A DNA stretch of 64,000 bases from Burkholderia sp. SRS-W-2-2016 (GTDB lineage: Bacteria > Pseudomonadota > Gammaproteobacteria > Burkholderiales > Burkholderiaceae). Below, in pieces: positions 23,527 through 32,362 of the stretch (within the stretch, counting starts at the first letter, position 1; every line of letters begins with the position of its first letter). Where the stretch lies: assembly GCF_001931485.1 (NCBI RefSeq), contig NZ_MSDV01000046.1, forward strand, positions 1 through 64,000, in the 5' to 3' direction. The translations under genes and the position numbers were made by a program. Below the pieces are notes generated by a model. It was not told where the DNA came from. It made no database searches and saw only the letters and a list, made by a program, of their open reading frames with translations.

Positions 23527-24369
23527 CTACTCGCTGCCATCGTGCCGCGTACGCTGCCGCAACTCATGCAGCTGCGACTCGACCACCGTCGCATCTTCCG
23601 CATCGGGGCGATCGCCCAGATAGCTTTCGAGATCTTCGAGCGCCGGGCGCAGATAATCGAGCCGCGCATACGCGAAACCGCGATCGCGCACTTCCTCGAT
23701 ATTGTCCGGCAGCAGAATGACCAGTCGCTGCTGCACCGCGAGCAGACGCTGCCAGCGCTCGGTCTGCAGATAGATCGCCTTCAGATTGCGCAGCATACGC
23801 GCGACGATCTCGCGGCGCGTGGCCGGCTGCAACAGCATCCGCAGCGCGCGCCCGACCGAGTCGCCGGCCGACGCAACGTACGGCTCCAGCATCTCGACCA
23901 TCTGTGCTTCGGACAGCGAATGACCGCTGGTGGGATCGAGCATCACGTCGCCGTCGGGGGTCGTCACGCGCAACAGGAAGTGCCCCGGAAACGACACGCC
24001 GCGTACCGGAATGCCGATCTGTTCGGCCATCTCCAGATACAGCACCGCGAGCGAAATCGGAATCCCGCGACGGCGCTTCAGCACGACGTTCAGATGGCTG
24101 TTGTCGGGGTCGTAGTAGTCGTTCAGATTGCTCGCGAAACCGAGCTCGCGAAAGAAGAAACGATTCAGCACGCCGACCTTCTGGCGGATGTCGGCGTCGT
24201 CCGGGATGCGGCGGCGCAGTCGCAGCACCAGTTCGTCGATCTCGGCGAGCGCCGCCTGCAGATCGAGGTCCGGATAAGCGTCCTGCGCGAGCGAGAGCGC
24301 CGCCTCGGTCAACGGCAGGCTCTCGTCTTCGGCGACGAGCGTGCTGAAATAGTCGAGAACCCGCGTCAT
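23527..24369 (-). CDS. SirB1/transglutaminase-like family protein
   Basis: A 280-residue protein with a transglutaminase-like N-terminal half (about 35-190; NDYYDPDNSHLNVVLKRRRG, then SFPGHFLLRV and MLDPTSG). TPR-like helices follow (about 205-270, YARLDYLRPALEDLESYLG). The SirB1 family is widespread in proteobacteria without a firm biochemical role. The ATG is 5 nt after the murJ stop, so it is the second gene of a murJ operon. A frame continuing upstream from 24369 runs antiparallel to the true murJ frame and is not coding. Confidence 0.88.
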   Translation of the reverse strand: MTRVLDYFSTLVAEDESLPLTEAALSLAQDAYPDLDLQAALAEIDELVLRLRRRIPDDADIRQKVGVLNRFFFRELGFASNLNDYYDPDNSHLNVVLKRRRGIPISLAVLYLEMAEQIGIPVRGVSFPGHFLLRVTTPDGDVMLDPTSGHSLSEAQMVEMLEPYVASAGDSVGRALRMLLQPATRREIVARMLRNLKAIYLQTERWQRLLAVQQRLVILLPDNIEEVRDRGFAYARLDYLRPALEDLESYLGDRPDAEDATVVESQLHELRQRTRHDGSE

Positions 24370-24374
24370 CGTGA

Positions 24375-25925
24375 TCACTTCACTCGCCTTTTGAAATACG
24401 CGTATTTGAAGCCCATCAGCCAAAGCATACCGAAATATAGCGCGGCGAACAGCACGAGACACGCGCCGAGCAGCACCATCCGGTTGACCGGCTGGGTATG
24501 CATACCGATCCAGTCGAAACTGACCGACAGCCAGCGCATCGTGCCGGCCAGCACGAGGCACGCGCCGAACAGTTGCACGAAGAATTTGAGCCAGCCGCGC
24601 GACGGCATATAGATACCGCGCTTGCGCAAACCGACGAACAGCAGCAACGCATTCACGCACGCGCCGAGCCCGACGCTCAAGGTCAGGCCCGCATGCGCGA
24701 ACATCGGCACGAACACGTAGTTGCTCAGCTGCGTGACGATCAGCACGCCCACGCCGATTTTCACCGGCGTCTTGATGTCCTGCTTCGCGTAGAAACCGGG
24801 CGCAAGGATCTTGATCATGATCAGGCCGATCAGCCCGACGCCGTACGCGGCGAGCGCGCGGCTCACCATCACGACCGAGTTGCCGTCGAACTTGCCGTAG
24901 TTGAACAGCACCGCGGTCAGCGGCTGCGCGAAGAAGAACAGCGCGACCGCGCTCGGCGCCGCGAGCAGGAACGTGACGCGCAGCCCCCAGTCGAGCAGCG
25001 ACGAATATTCGTGCGCATCGGCGTCGACGTGCGCCTTCGACAGGCTCGGCAGCAGGATCGTGCCGAGCGCGACGCCGAGCAGCGCGGTCGGAAATTCCAT
25101 CAGCCGGTCCGCGTAGTTGATCCACGACACCGCGCCCGGCCCGATATGCGACGCGATGTTGGTGTTGATGATCAGGCTGATCTGCGCGACCGACACCGCG
25201 AACATCGCCGGCACCATCTTCGAGAGCACCCGCTTCACGCCGCGATGCGCGAGCGCGCGCAACGGATTCAGGCCGATGCGCGGCACCATGTCGATTTTCT
25301 TCAGGCCCGGCAACTGCACGATGAACTGCAGCACGCCGCCGACGATCACCGCCCACGCAAGCGCATAGACCGGCGTTTTCAGGTACGGCGCGACGAACAG
25401 GGCCGCCGCGATGAACGACACGTTCAGCAGCACCGGCGCGAACGCGGGCAGCGAGAAGTTCTTGTACGTATTCAGCACGCCCGACGCAAGCGACGTCAGC
25501 GAGATGAAGATGATGTACGGGAACATGATGCGGGTCATCGTGACCGCGAGCTGGTACGCGTGGCCCTCGTGCGCGAGACCCGACGCGACCACGAACACGA
25601 CGCCCGACGCGCCGAGCACGCCGAGCAGCGACAGCACCGCGAGCGCCCACGCGAGCACGGTCGAGGTCGCGTCGACGAGCGCCTTGGTGGCGTCGTGCCC
25701 CTGCTGGTTCTTGAACTCGGCGAGGATCGGCACGAAGGCTTGCGAGAACGCACCTTCGGCGGAAATACGGCGCAACAGGTTGGGGATACGGAAGGCGACG
25801 TAAAAAGCGTCGGTGTATTGACTGGCGCCGAACGCACGGGCGATCAACGTTTCACGGGCCAGTCCGGTCACGCGCGACAGCAGCGTGAAGCCGCTGACCG
25901 TCAGCAGGGCTCGGAATAGATTCAT
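24375..25925 (-). CDS. murJ: Lipid II flippase MurJ
   Basis: The 516-residue inner-membrane protein of the MOP superfamily moves lipid II across the membrane for peptidoglycan synthesis. About 14 transmembrane helices are predicted. Signatures include the start MNLFRALLTVSGFTLLSRVTG, RETLIARAFGAS, YVAFRIPNLLRRISAEGAFS with the essential Arg residues, and FVPILAEF. Length fits the family. It is the first gene of a two-gene minus-strand unit with the sirB1-like gene and diverges from rpsT. Confidence 0.96.
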   Translation of the reverse strand: MNLFRALLTVSGFTLLSRVTGLARETLIARAFGASQYTDAFYVAFRIPNLLRRISAEGAFSQAFVPILAEFKNQQGHDATKALVDATSTVLAWALAVLSLLGVLGASGVVFVVASGLAHEGHAYQLAVTMTRIMFPYIIFISLTSLASGVLNTYKNFSLPAFAPVLLNVSFIAAALFVAPYLKTPVYALAWAVIVGGVLQFIVQLPGLKKIDMVPRIGLNPLRALAHRGVKRVLSKMVPAMFAVSVAQISLIINTNIASHIGPGAVSWINYADRLMEFPTALLGVALGTILLPSLSKAHVDADAHEYSSLLDWGLRVTFLLAAPSAVALFFFAQPLTAVLFNYGKFDGNSVVMVSRALAAYGVGLIGLIMIKILAPGFYAKQDIKTPVKIGVGVLIVTQLSNYVFVPMFAHAGLTLSVGLGACVNALLLFVGLRKRGIYMPSRGWLKFFVQLFGACLVLAGTMRWLSVSFDWIGMHTQPVNRMVLLGACLVLFAALYFGMLWLMGFKYAYFKRRVK

Positions 25926-26165
25926 GGGGCGCTTATTATACGGGTCCCGCCAATGCGGGCGACGAGCCTGGGGAGCGATTCGGACCGATTTGGCGCGCGG
26001 ACGTTCGCTGGGCAGCATTGTAAAGCGCGATTTTTTGTGTTTTTCTGTGCTTGCGACCGCGGCTCGACGCCGGGTTGACGCTTGATGGACGTCCGGTTGC
26101 CGCCGGGTCGACACCGGCCCCGGCCGGGCACCGCCCCCCTCCCAACACGCGATCAAGCTTTCTCG
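25926..26165. other. Divergent murJ/rpsT upstream region
   Basis: No gene is seen between murJ and the rpsT promoter. The region includes an A/T-richer patch at 26020-26050 that may contain the murJ promoter. Confidence 0.4.
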
Positions 26166-26195
26166 TTGCCACCTGCCTGTTTTTGTTGCTATAAT
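26166..26195 (+). promoter_or_regulatory. Sigma-70 promoter of rpsT
   Basis: TTGCCA, 18 nt, then a perfect TATAAT at 26190-26195. Transcription from here gives an unusually long leader of about 250 nt before the rpsT start. Confidence 0.75.
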
Positions 26196-26453
26196 CGTCG
26201 GCTTTCGAAGCTCGCTCAGTTTTCGAACGGTTTTCGGCCGGCATTACCAGTTGGTCAGGTTGGCGCCAAGCCACCCGTCAATGTCGAACACCCAGGAACA
26301 CGAGCCCGCCTTCGCGTAGTTCAATCGATTTTTTCGACACTTTTGCGCTCCTGGGCAATCGCTTCCAGGGGTTCGGATCGAGAAGCAGCACCTCGCCTTT
26401 CAAATTACTTCGAAGGCCGGGTACTGGAAACAGGAACAGGATAAGGAACCGTC

Positions 26454-26732
26454 ATGGCTAACTCCGCACAAGCACGCAAGCGCGCCCGCCAGGCCGCGAA
26501 GGCAAACTCGCACAACTCGGCACTGCGCTCGAAGTTCCGCACGGCTATCAAGGCCGTCCGCAAGGCAATCGATGCAGGCGACCAGGCTAAGGCCGCTGAA
26601 ATCTTCAAGGCATCGTCGAAGACCATCGACATCATCGCCGACAAGAACATCATTCACAAGAACAAGGCAGCTCGCCACAAGAGCCGTCTCGCTGCAGCCA
26701 TCAAGGGTCTGCAAGCGCCCGCAGCGCAGTAA
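26454..26732 (+). CDS. rpsT: 30S ribosomal protein S20
   Basis: A 92-residue basic protein that binds 16S rRNA early in 30S assembly. The start MANSAQARKRARQAAKANSH, the middle KFRTAIKAVRKAI, and the end IHKNKAARHKSRLAAAIKGL are typical. AAGGAAC precedes the ATG. It is monocistronic, between its own promoter and terminator, and diverges from murJ, an arrangement seen in related bacteria. S20 is known to control its own translation in Escherichia coli; whether the long leader does this here is not known. Confidence 0.97.
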   Translation: MANSAQARKRARQAAKANSHNSALRSKFRTAIKAVRKAIDAGDQAKAAEIFKASSKTIDIIADKNIIHKNKAARHKSRLAAAIKGLQAPAAQ

Positions 26733-26781
26733 TTCCGGTCAGCCCGCTTCGGTGGGCTACCTCCTGTTTCCGCTGCACAAG

Positions 26782-26806
26782 AAGCCCGCTTTGGCGGGCT
26801 TTTTTG
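26782..26806 (+). terminator. Intrinsic terminator of rpsT
   Basis: AAGCCCGC, loop TTTG, GCGGGCTT, then a T-run. A similar but T-less stem (AGCCCGC/GTGGGCT) lies about 30 nt upstream. Confidence 0.92.
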
Positions 26807-26860
26807 TTTGGCGCTTCCGTTTTCGCGCCTCCCTGCCCCGCTCTTTTGAGTCGGCCATAA

Positions 26861-26891
26861 AAAAACCCGCAGTTTGCGGGTTTTTGTTTTT
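26861..26891. terminator. Bidirectional terminator between rpsT and the DUF3579 gene
   Basis: AAAAACCCGC, loop AGTTT, GCGGGTTTTT, then further T residues on the plus strand. The A-run on the left serves as a T-run for the minus-strand DUF3579 transcript. Confidence 0.9.
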
Positions 26892-26928
26892 CTGCCGTCC
26901 GGCGAGCCGGCGCTGCGGCCCGGCTGCG

Positions 26929-27276
26929 CTAGATCACATGCCGCTTCGCCTGTACCGGCGGCGCATGCTCGAGCTCCAGTTCGCACGCCTCGGTGACGAC
27001 CAGATCGTTGTCTTTCGCGAAGTTGAGCACGAAATCGAAGGCCATCGGCTCGATGTCGCGCAGCCGCGAATCGAGAATCACGCACTTGAGGTCGCCGATC
27101 ATGGTGGGGCGCACGTACACCGAGTACTGCATATACGCGTTGGGCCCCTTCCTCACACCGGGCCCGAACGACGACATCACACCCGCGAGCCGCTCCGACC
27201 AGTCGCTCGGCCGAAACCTCTTTCCGGTCGACGTGATGCCCTGAATGAAATATTCGATTGGAGCTGTTTCGGCCAT
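26929..27276 (-). CDS. DUF3579 domain protein
   Basis: A 115-residue protein of the beta-proteobacterial DUF3579 family: EYFIQGITSTGKRFRPSDW, SERLAGVMSSFGPG, then CVILDSRLRDIEPMAFDFVL. No membrane segment or catalytic motif is seen. Members are often encoded next to argF, as here, but no function is established. The ATG at 27276 begins the conserved part; upstream residues in frame look random. Confidence 0.88.
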   Translation of the reverse strand: MAETAPIEYFIQGITSTGKRFRPSDWSERLAGVMSSFGPGVRKGPNAYMQYSVYVRPTMIGDLKCVILDSRLRDIEPMAFDFVLNFAKDNDLVVTEACELELEHAPPVQAKRHVI

Positions 27277-27765
27277 GTAGGAATACCTGTGTGACTGCCC
27301 GGCGGAATGACGGCTAACCGGCGATACGCCGGTCATACGCTCGAACTCGCCGCAAGCGGCATGCACGGCAGGCGGCGGAACCGCCTGCTACATACGACCT
27401 GGCGCTGACGCAACAATGACGAACCGCACCACGAGAACCGCTGCGGAGGACCGGCTGAACCGCTCTGACGCCTGCCGAGACGGCCACGCCGTGACAGGCT
27501 TTCCGCGCCATACGCGCCGCGTTTCCTGATACGAAACGCCGGCTTGCTGGGCTGTGGGATAACCCTGAGATTATAGCGCAGCGGGCCTTTTTCCGCACCG
27601 CACACAAGTGACCGGCGACGCTCGCGGAACGCTTTCAGTGAGCTTGCCCGGCCTGCCGGCCGACTCGTCAAACTCGGCGAAATCCTTTATGCTGCATTGA
27701 GTTACCACCAAACGACGGCGGCGCAGTCCGGCAATCCTGCCGGGTGAGACCGCCGTATTTGTTTC
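27277..27765. other. Divergent DUF3579/argF intergenic region
   Basis: About 490 nt without a gene. It contains two perfect hairpins: ACCGGCG/CGCCGGT (27317-27333, 3-nt loop) and GCAGGCGG/CCGCCTGC (27368-27388, 5-nt loop). Neither has a T-run. No arginine-box palindrome was recognised before argF. Confidence 0.5.
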
Positions 27766-28695
27766 ATGACTGCCAAGAAAATTCGCCACTACCTGCAGTT
27801 CAAGGATTTCTCGCTGGAAGACTACGAGTACGTGCTGGAACGCGCGCGCATCCTGAAACGCAAATTCAAGAACTACGAGACTTATCACCCGCTGCACGAC
27901 CGCACGCTGGCGATGATCTTCGAAAAGAATTCCACCCGCACGCGTCTGTCGTTCGAAGCCGGCATCTTCCAGCTCGGCGGCCACGCGGTGTTCATGAGCA
28001 CCCGCGACACCCAGCTCGGCCGCGGCGAACCGATCGAAGACGCCGCGCAGGTGATCTCGCGGATGGTCGACATCATCATGATCCGCACGTTCGGCCAGGA
28101 CATCATCCAGCGCTTCGCCGAGAATTCGCGCGTGCCGGTGATCAACGGACTGACCAACGAATACCACCCGTGCCAGGTGCTGGCCGACATCTTCACGTAC
28201 TTCGAGCATCGCGGCCCGATCCGCGGCAAGACGGTTGCGTGGGTCGGCGACGCCAACAACATGCTGTACACGTGGATCGAAGCCGCGCAGATTCTCGGCT
28301 TCAAGCTGCGCCTGTCCACGCCGCCCGGCTACAAGCTCGACCGCGCGCTGGTCGCGGCGGAAAGCGCGCCGTTCTACGAGGAATTCGACGACCCGAACGA
28401 AGCCTGCGCGGGCGCCGACCTCGTCACTACGGATGTCTGGACCAGCATGGGCTTCGAGGCCGAGAACGAAGCGCGCAAGAAGGCCTTCGCGGACTGGTGC
28501 GTCGACGCCGACATGATGGCGCGCGCGAATCCGGATGCCCTATTCATGCACTGCCTGCCCGCGCATCGCGGCGAGGAAGTCAGCGCGGAAGTGATCGACG
28601 GGCCGCAGAGCGTCGTGTGGGACGAAGCGGAAAACCGCCTGCACGTGCAAAAGGCGCTGATGGAGTTCCTGCTGCTCGGCAAGCTGAATCACTGA
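27766..28695 (+). CDS. argF: Ornithine carbamoyltransferase
   Basis: The 309-residue enzyme makes citrulline from ornithine and carbamoyl phosphate in arginine synthesis. The carbamoyl-phosphate site is STRTRLSFE (with preceding KN), the HPCQVLAD motif is complete, and the ornithine and catalytic loop is FMHCLPAHRGEEV. Length is normal for the anabolic enzyme. It is followed by a strong terminator and is probably transcribed alone. Confidence 0.97.
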   Translation: MTAKKIRHYLQFKDFSLEDYEYVLERARILKRKFKNYETYHPLHDRTLAMIFEKNSTRTRLSFEAGIFQLGGHAVFMSTRDTQLGRGEPIEDAAQVISRMVDIIMIRTFGQDIIQRFAENSRVPVINGLTNEYHPCQVLADIFTYFEHRGPIRGKTVAWVGDANNMLYTWIEAAQILGFKLRLSTPPGYKLDRALVAAESAPFYEEFDDPNEACAGADLVTTDVWTSMGFEAENEARKKAFADWCVDADMMARANPDALFMHCLPAHRGEEVSAEVIDGPQSVVWDEAENRLHVQKALMEFLLLGKLNH

Positions 28696-28750
28696 CGCTG
28701 GAATCCGTGGCGGGGCCTTGAAGACGAGGCACTATCGGAACCGGAATACG

Positions 28751-28789
28751 AAAAAGGCGCTGGGAATTACTTCCCAGCGCCTTTTTCTT
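28751..28789. terminator. Bidirectional terminator between argF and murB
   Basis: Perfect 16-bp arms, 28751-28766 and 28771-28786, with loop TTAC and A/T-runs at both sides. It serves the convergent argF and murB genes. Confidence 0.95.
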
Positions 28790-28828
28790 TTGGTCGCCGC
28801 GCTTCTGGCACGGCAAGTCACTGATCGG

Positions 28829-29989
28829 CTACAGGCAAACCGGCTCCGCCTCCAGTTCCACGCCGAATTTCTCCCGCACGTCTTGCTGGATCGCCCGCGC
28901 TAGGGCCAACACCTCGGCACCGCTCGCGCCGCCGCGATTGACCAGCACCAGCGCCTGGCGGTCGTGCACAGCAGCCGCGCCGAGCGCGCGGCCTTTCCAG
29001 CCGCATCGATCGATCAGCCAGCCAGCGGCCAGCTTCACGCGGCCGTCGGCTTGTGGGTAGGAGACCAGCTCCGGCTCGCGATGCTTCAGCGCGTCGAACT
29101 GCGCGGCGTCGATCACCGGATTCTTGAAGAAGCTGCCGGCATTGCCCAGCTCCAGCGGATCGGGCAGCTTCGCACGCCGCACCGCGACGACCGCATCGAA
29201 GATCGCCTGCGCGGTGGGCGTCGCCGTGGCGGCCGCGTCATCCGCCTGGTCCGCGCTCGCCGCGTAACCGCGCGCGGCCAGTTCGCGGGCCAGATCCGCG
29301 TAGCCGGCGCGCGGCTGCCACGCTTTCGGCAAACGGAAGGTCACCGACGTGATCACGAACCGCTCGCGCCCTTCCCGCTTGAAAAAGCTGTCGCGATAGC
29401 CGAAGCGGCATGCGTCGGCGTCGAGTTCGACCGCTTCGCCGGTGGCCAGCTCGATCGCCCGCAGCGACACGAAGCGCTCGCACATCTCCAGCCCGTACGC
29501 GCCGATGTTCTGGATCGGCGCCGCGCCGACCGTGCCCGGAATCAGCGCGAGGTTTTCCAGACCGGGCAAGCCCTGCTCGAGCGTCCACGCGACGAACTCG
29601 TGCCACGGCTCGCCGCCGGCCGCCTCGACGTACCACGCGTCGTCGTCCTCGCGCACCACGCGGCGCCCGCGCAGCGCGACCAGCAGCACGAGTCCGGCGA
29701 AGTCGCCGGTCAGCACCACATTGCTGCCGCCGCCGAGCACGAGGCGCGGCAGGCCGGCCGCGCGCGGATCGCGCACCGCGGCCAGCAGTTGCTCCTCACG
29801 CTCGATCCGGCACGCGAACTGCGCGCGCACGTCGAAGCCGAACGTGTTGTGCGCCTTCAACGGATAGCCGGCGATCAGCGAGGCAACGGCGGGAGCAGAC
29901 GCGGAGGCAACAGCAGGAGCGGGGGCAGCAACGGCGGAAGCGGAAGCAGCAGAGACAGCACGGCCAGCGGCGGAATCGGATTGGGACAT
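28829..29989 (-). CDS. murB: UDP-N-acetylenolpyruvoylglucosamine reductase
   Basis: The 386-residue FAD enzyme reduces UDP-GlcNAc-enolpyruvate to UDP-MurNAc in peptidoglycan synthesis. Visible features are NTFGFDV, the FAD motif VLGGGSNVVL, PGTVGAAPIQNIGAYG, the catalytic YRDSFFK and NAGSFFKNP (proton-donor Ser), and a final Glu in VELEAEP. The protein carries an Ala/Ser/Pro-rich N-terminal extension of about 35 residues before the conserved start. If the true start is further downstream this would be absent; no clear ribosome binding site resolves it. It probably has its own promoter. Confidence 0.93.
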   Translation of the reverse strand: MSQSDSAAGRAVSAASASAVAAPAPAVASASAPAVASLIAGYPLKAHNTFGFDVRAQFACRIEREEQLLAAVRDPRAAGLPRLVLGGGSNVVLTGDFAGLVLLVALRGRRVVREDDDAWYVEAAGGEPWHEFVAWTLEQGLPGLENLALIPGTVGAAPIQNIGAYGLEMCERFVSLRAIELATGEAVELDADACRFGYRDSFFKREGRERFVITSVTFRLPKAWQPRAGYADLARELAARGYAASADQADDAAATATPTAQAIFDAVVAVRRAKLPDPLELGNAGSFFKNPVIDAAQFDALKHREPELVSYPQADGRVKLAAGWLIDRCGWKGRALGAAAVHDRQALVLVNRGGASGAEVLALARAIQQDVREKFGVELEAEPVCL

Positions 29990-30261
29990 CGGAATGGCAA
30001 CAGGAAAACTACAAATCGCGACAAATCGCGGCAAGCCGCAATGAGCGACAACCAGCGGCGGCGAACGGCGACGAATCCAGGCGAATCACGCCAACGCGGC
30101 GCCACCCGGCGCCGGATCGCTCGCCCGCGCGGCGCTGCGCGGCGGCCTTGGGCAAAAGGGAGCGGCGTCGGTAAAATGACGTCCGGTCCGTGATTATAGC
30201 GAGTGCCCCGCGCGCAGCCGACCGGCCGCGTCGCGCACCGCAGCACTATTGGGAGAGAGCA

Positions 30262-30747
30262 ATGCCATCGTTTGACGTCGTCTGCGAAGCGAACATGATC
30301 GAAGTGAAGAACGCCATCGAGCAATCCAACAAGGAGATTTCGACGCGCTTCGACTTCAAGGGCTCCGACGCGCGCGTCGAGCACAAGGAAAACGAAATCA
30401 CCGCGTACGCCGATGACGAGTTCAAACTCGGCCAGGTGAAGGACGTGCTGCTGTCGAAGATGGCCAAGCGCAACGTCGACGTGCGCTTCCTCGACTACGG
30501 CAAGATCGAGAAGATCGGCGGCGACAAGGTCAAGCAGGTGATCAAGATCAAGAAGGGCGTGTCCGGCGATCTGTCGAAGAAGATCGTGCGTCTCGTCAAG
30601 GACAGCAAGATCAAGGTGCAGGCGAGCATCCAGGGCGATGCGGTGCGGATCACCGGCGCGAAGCGCGACGACCTGCAAAGCGTGATCGCGATGCTGCGCA
30701 AGGACGTGACCGACACGCCGCTCGACTTCAACAACTTCCGCGATTAA
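30262..30747 (+). CDS. YajQ-family nucleotide-binding protein
   Basis: A 161-residue protein of the YajQ/UPF0234 family with two ferredoxin-like domains: MPSFDVVCEANMIEVKNAI, STRFDFKGSDA, and DVRFLDYGKIEKIGGDK. A Xanthomonas homologue binds cyclic di-GMP and acts with a transcription factor; other members bind nucleotides or RNA. GGGAGAG precedes the ATG. The gene diverges from murB. It is the only non-degenerate candidate c-di-GMP-binding protein in the window. Confidence 0.94.
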   Translation: MPSFDVVCEANMIEVKNAIEQSNKEISTRFDFKGSDARVEHKENEITAYADDEFKLGQVKDVLLSKMAKRNVDVRFLDYGKIEKIGGDKVKQVIKIKKGVSGDLSKKIVRLVKDSKIKVQASIQGDAVRITGAKRDDLQSVIAMLRKDVTDTPLDFNNFRD

Positions 30748-30794
30748 GCGGCGCTGCGCGCGGGGCCCGGTTTTCCGACTCGCGCGCACCGACA

Positions 30795-30821
30795 CGCAAA
30801 AAAGCCGCCTGACGGCGGCTT
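30795..30821 (-). terminator. Intrinsic terminator downstream of plsY
   Basis: AAGCCGCC and GGCGGCTT arms with a 4-nt loop. On the minus strand the stem is followed by TTTTTTGCG. It lies 144 nt beyond the plsY stop. Confidence 0.85.
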
Positions 30822-30964
30822 CGCATCAATACATCGTTCGTTGCACGACGTTTTTCGTAGCGCGAACCGCGCCGCTACCGCGCACGGTGTACGGCGCAAG
30901 AAGTCACCGCCGAGGTCGTCAGCCGCCTCGCGGCCAGCAACGAGTCGCTGGCACTCTCCGTACG

Positions 30965-31600
30965 TTACAGATCGTTCCCCGCCGTCGGCGTCGCGGCCTT
31001 CTTCTTGTCGCCGATCCGGCTCTCCTGCCCGCGCATCAGCTTCGCGATATTGCCGCGATGGCGCCACACCAGCAGCACGCTCATCGCCAGAACGGACAGC
31101 GCGACGATGCGCGGTCCGAACAGGAACACGTAAAAGAGCGGCGCGAACAATGCGGCGCACAGCGCGGCGAGCGACGAATAGCGCGTGAAGAACGCGACGA
31201 TCAGCCAGGTCAGCAAGGTCGCGACGCCGAGCGTCGGATTGATCGCGAGCAGCACGCCGGCCGCGGTCGCGACGCCCTTGCCGCCCTTGAAGCGGAAGAA
31301 CACCGGATACAGGTGGCCGAGGAACACCGCGATCGATGCGATCGCGATCGAGCGCTCGTCGAGCCCGAACCGCGCGCCGAAATGCACGACGACCCACACC
31401 GGCAGCCAGCCTTTGAACGCATCGCCGATCAGCGTCAGGATCGCGGCTTTCTTGCTGCCGCTGCGCAGCACGTTGGTCGCGCCCGGATTGCCCGAGCCGT
31501 ACGAGCGCGGGTCGTCGAGCCCCATCGCGGCGCTCACGATCACGGCAAACGATAACGATCCGATCAGATAGGCAACGACGGCGACGATCAGGTTTTGCAT
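30965..31600 (-). CDS. plsY: Glycerol-3-phosphate acyltransferase PlsY
   Basis: The 211-residue inner-membrane enzyme transfers an acyl group from acyl phosphate to glycerol-3-phosphate, the first step of phospholipid synthesis. About five to seven hydrophobic helices are present, with motif 1 GSGNPGATNVLR, motif 2 GHLYPVFFRFKGGKGVAT, and the C-terminal RHRGNIAKLMRGQES. The ATG follows the conserved MQNLIVAVVAYLIGS start. ybaK lies upstream on the same strand. Confidence 0.95.
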   Translation of the reverse strand: MQNLIVAVVAYLIGSLSFAVIVSAAMGLDDPRSYGSGNPGATNVLRSGSKKAAILTLIGDAFKGWLPVWVVVHFGARFGLDERSIAIASIAVFLGHLYPVFFRFKGGKGVATAAGVLLAINPTLGVATLLTWLIVAFFTRYSSLAALCAALFAPLFYVFLFGPRIVALSVLAMSVLLVWRHRGNIAKLMRGQESRIGDKKKAATPTAGNDL

Positions 31601-31741
31601 CTCAGGACTCTTATAGGTATCGCGGCATGACACTCGACACCCGAACCGCATCGGGGCAAGCCGCCTGGAACTGGGGCGGCGCACATTCTACCGAACGTGC
31701 GTACGCGAAAAACATTCAGGCAAACGACAAGCGCTCGCGCG

Positions 31742-32233
31742 TCAATCGACGCTCGCGCACTGCACCGGCTTCGCCGCGAGCAGCTCGGTCAACACCCGCG
31801 GCTCGATGCTGACGAGAAAGCCGCGGCGCCCGCCGTTCAGCCAGACTTTGTCCATCTCGAGGATGCTGGCCTCGACGTACACCGGCATCTGCTTGCGCGT
31901 GCCGAACGGCGACGTGCCGCCGATCAGATAACCGGAATGCCGGTTCGCGACGTCGGGCTTGCACGGCTCGACGCGCTTCGCGCCGATCTGCCGCGCGAGG
32001 TTCTTGGTGCTGACGGTACGATCGCCGTGCATCAGCACGATCAGCGGCTTCGCGTGTTCGTCTTCCATCACCAGCGTCTTCACGACGTGATGCTCGTCGA
32101 CCCCGAGCTGGCGCGACGATTCCGCAGTGCCGCCGTGCTCGACGTAGTCGTAAGGATGTTCGCCGAACGTGATGCCGTGACGGCGCAGCAGCTGCGTCGC
32201 GGGCGTTTCGGACACGTGTCTGGATTTGCTCAT
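31742..32233 (-). CDS. ybaK: YbaK-type Cys-tRNA(Pro) deacylase
   Basis: The 163-residue editing protein hydrolyses Cys-tRNA(Pro) that ProRS forms by mistake. The YbaK/EbsC fold is seen in LLRRHGITFGEHPYDY, VVKTLVMEDE, the catalytic-region Lys, and GYLIGGTSPFGTRKQMPVY. Length is right for a free-standing editing domain. It diverges from the acyl-CoA synthetase gene with a short gap and lies upstream of plsY. Confidence 0.92.
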   Translation of the reverse strand: MSKSRHVSETPATQLLRRHGITFGEHPYDYVEHGGTAESSRQLGVDEHHVVKTLVMEDEHAKPLIVLMHGDRTVSTKNLARQIGAKRVEPCKPDVANRHSGYLIGGTSPFGTRKQMPVYVEASILEMDKVWLNGGRRGFLVSIEPRVLTELLAAKPVQCASVD

Positions 32234-32362
32234 CGGCGCATTGTAATGGCGAGTTTGCGGCGCCGCCATTTGCCGAACGGCTAATTGTGCGGGGTTCAGG
32301 CTTGTGGCACGATCGTTCGGGAATGTGCGCCGACCGAGTTAATGGGATTAGAGGAGACAGCG

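Noticed and set aside
23527..25650. A 707-codon minus frame that looks like an extended sirB1-like protein
   Set aside because: Beyond 24369 it overlaps murJ in another frame and its sequence is Arg-rich without homology. The ATG 5 nt after the murJ stop is the natural start.
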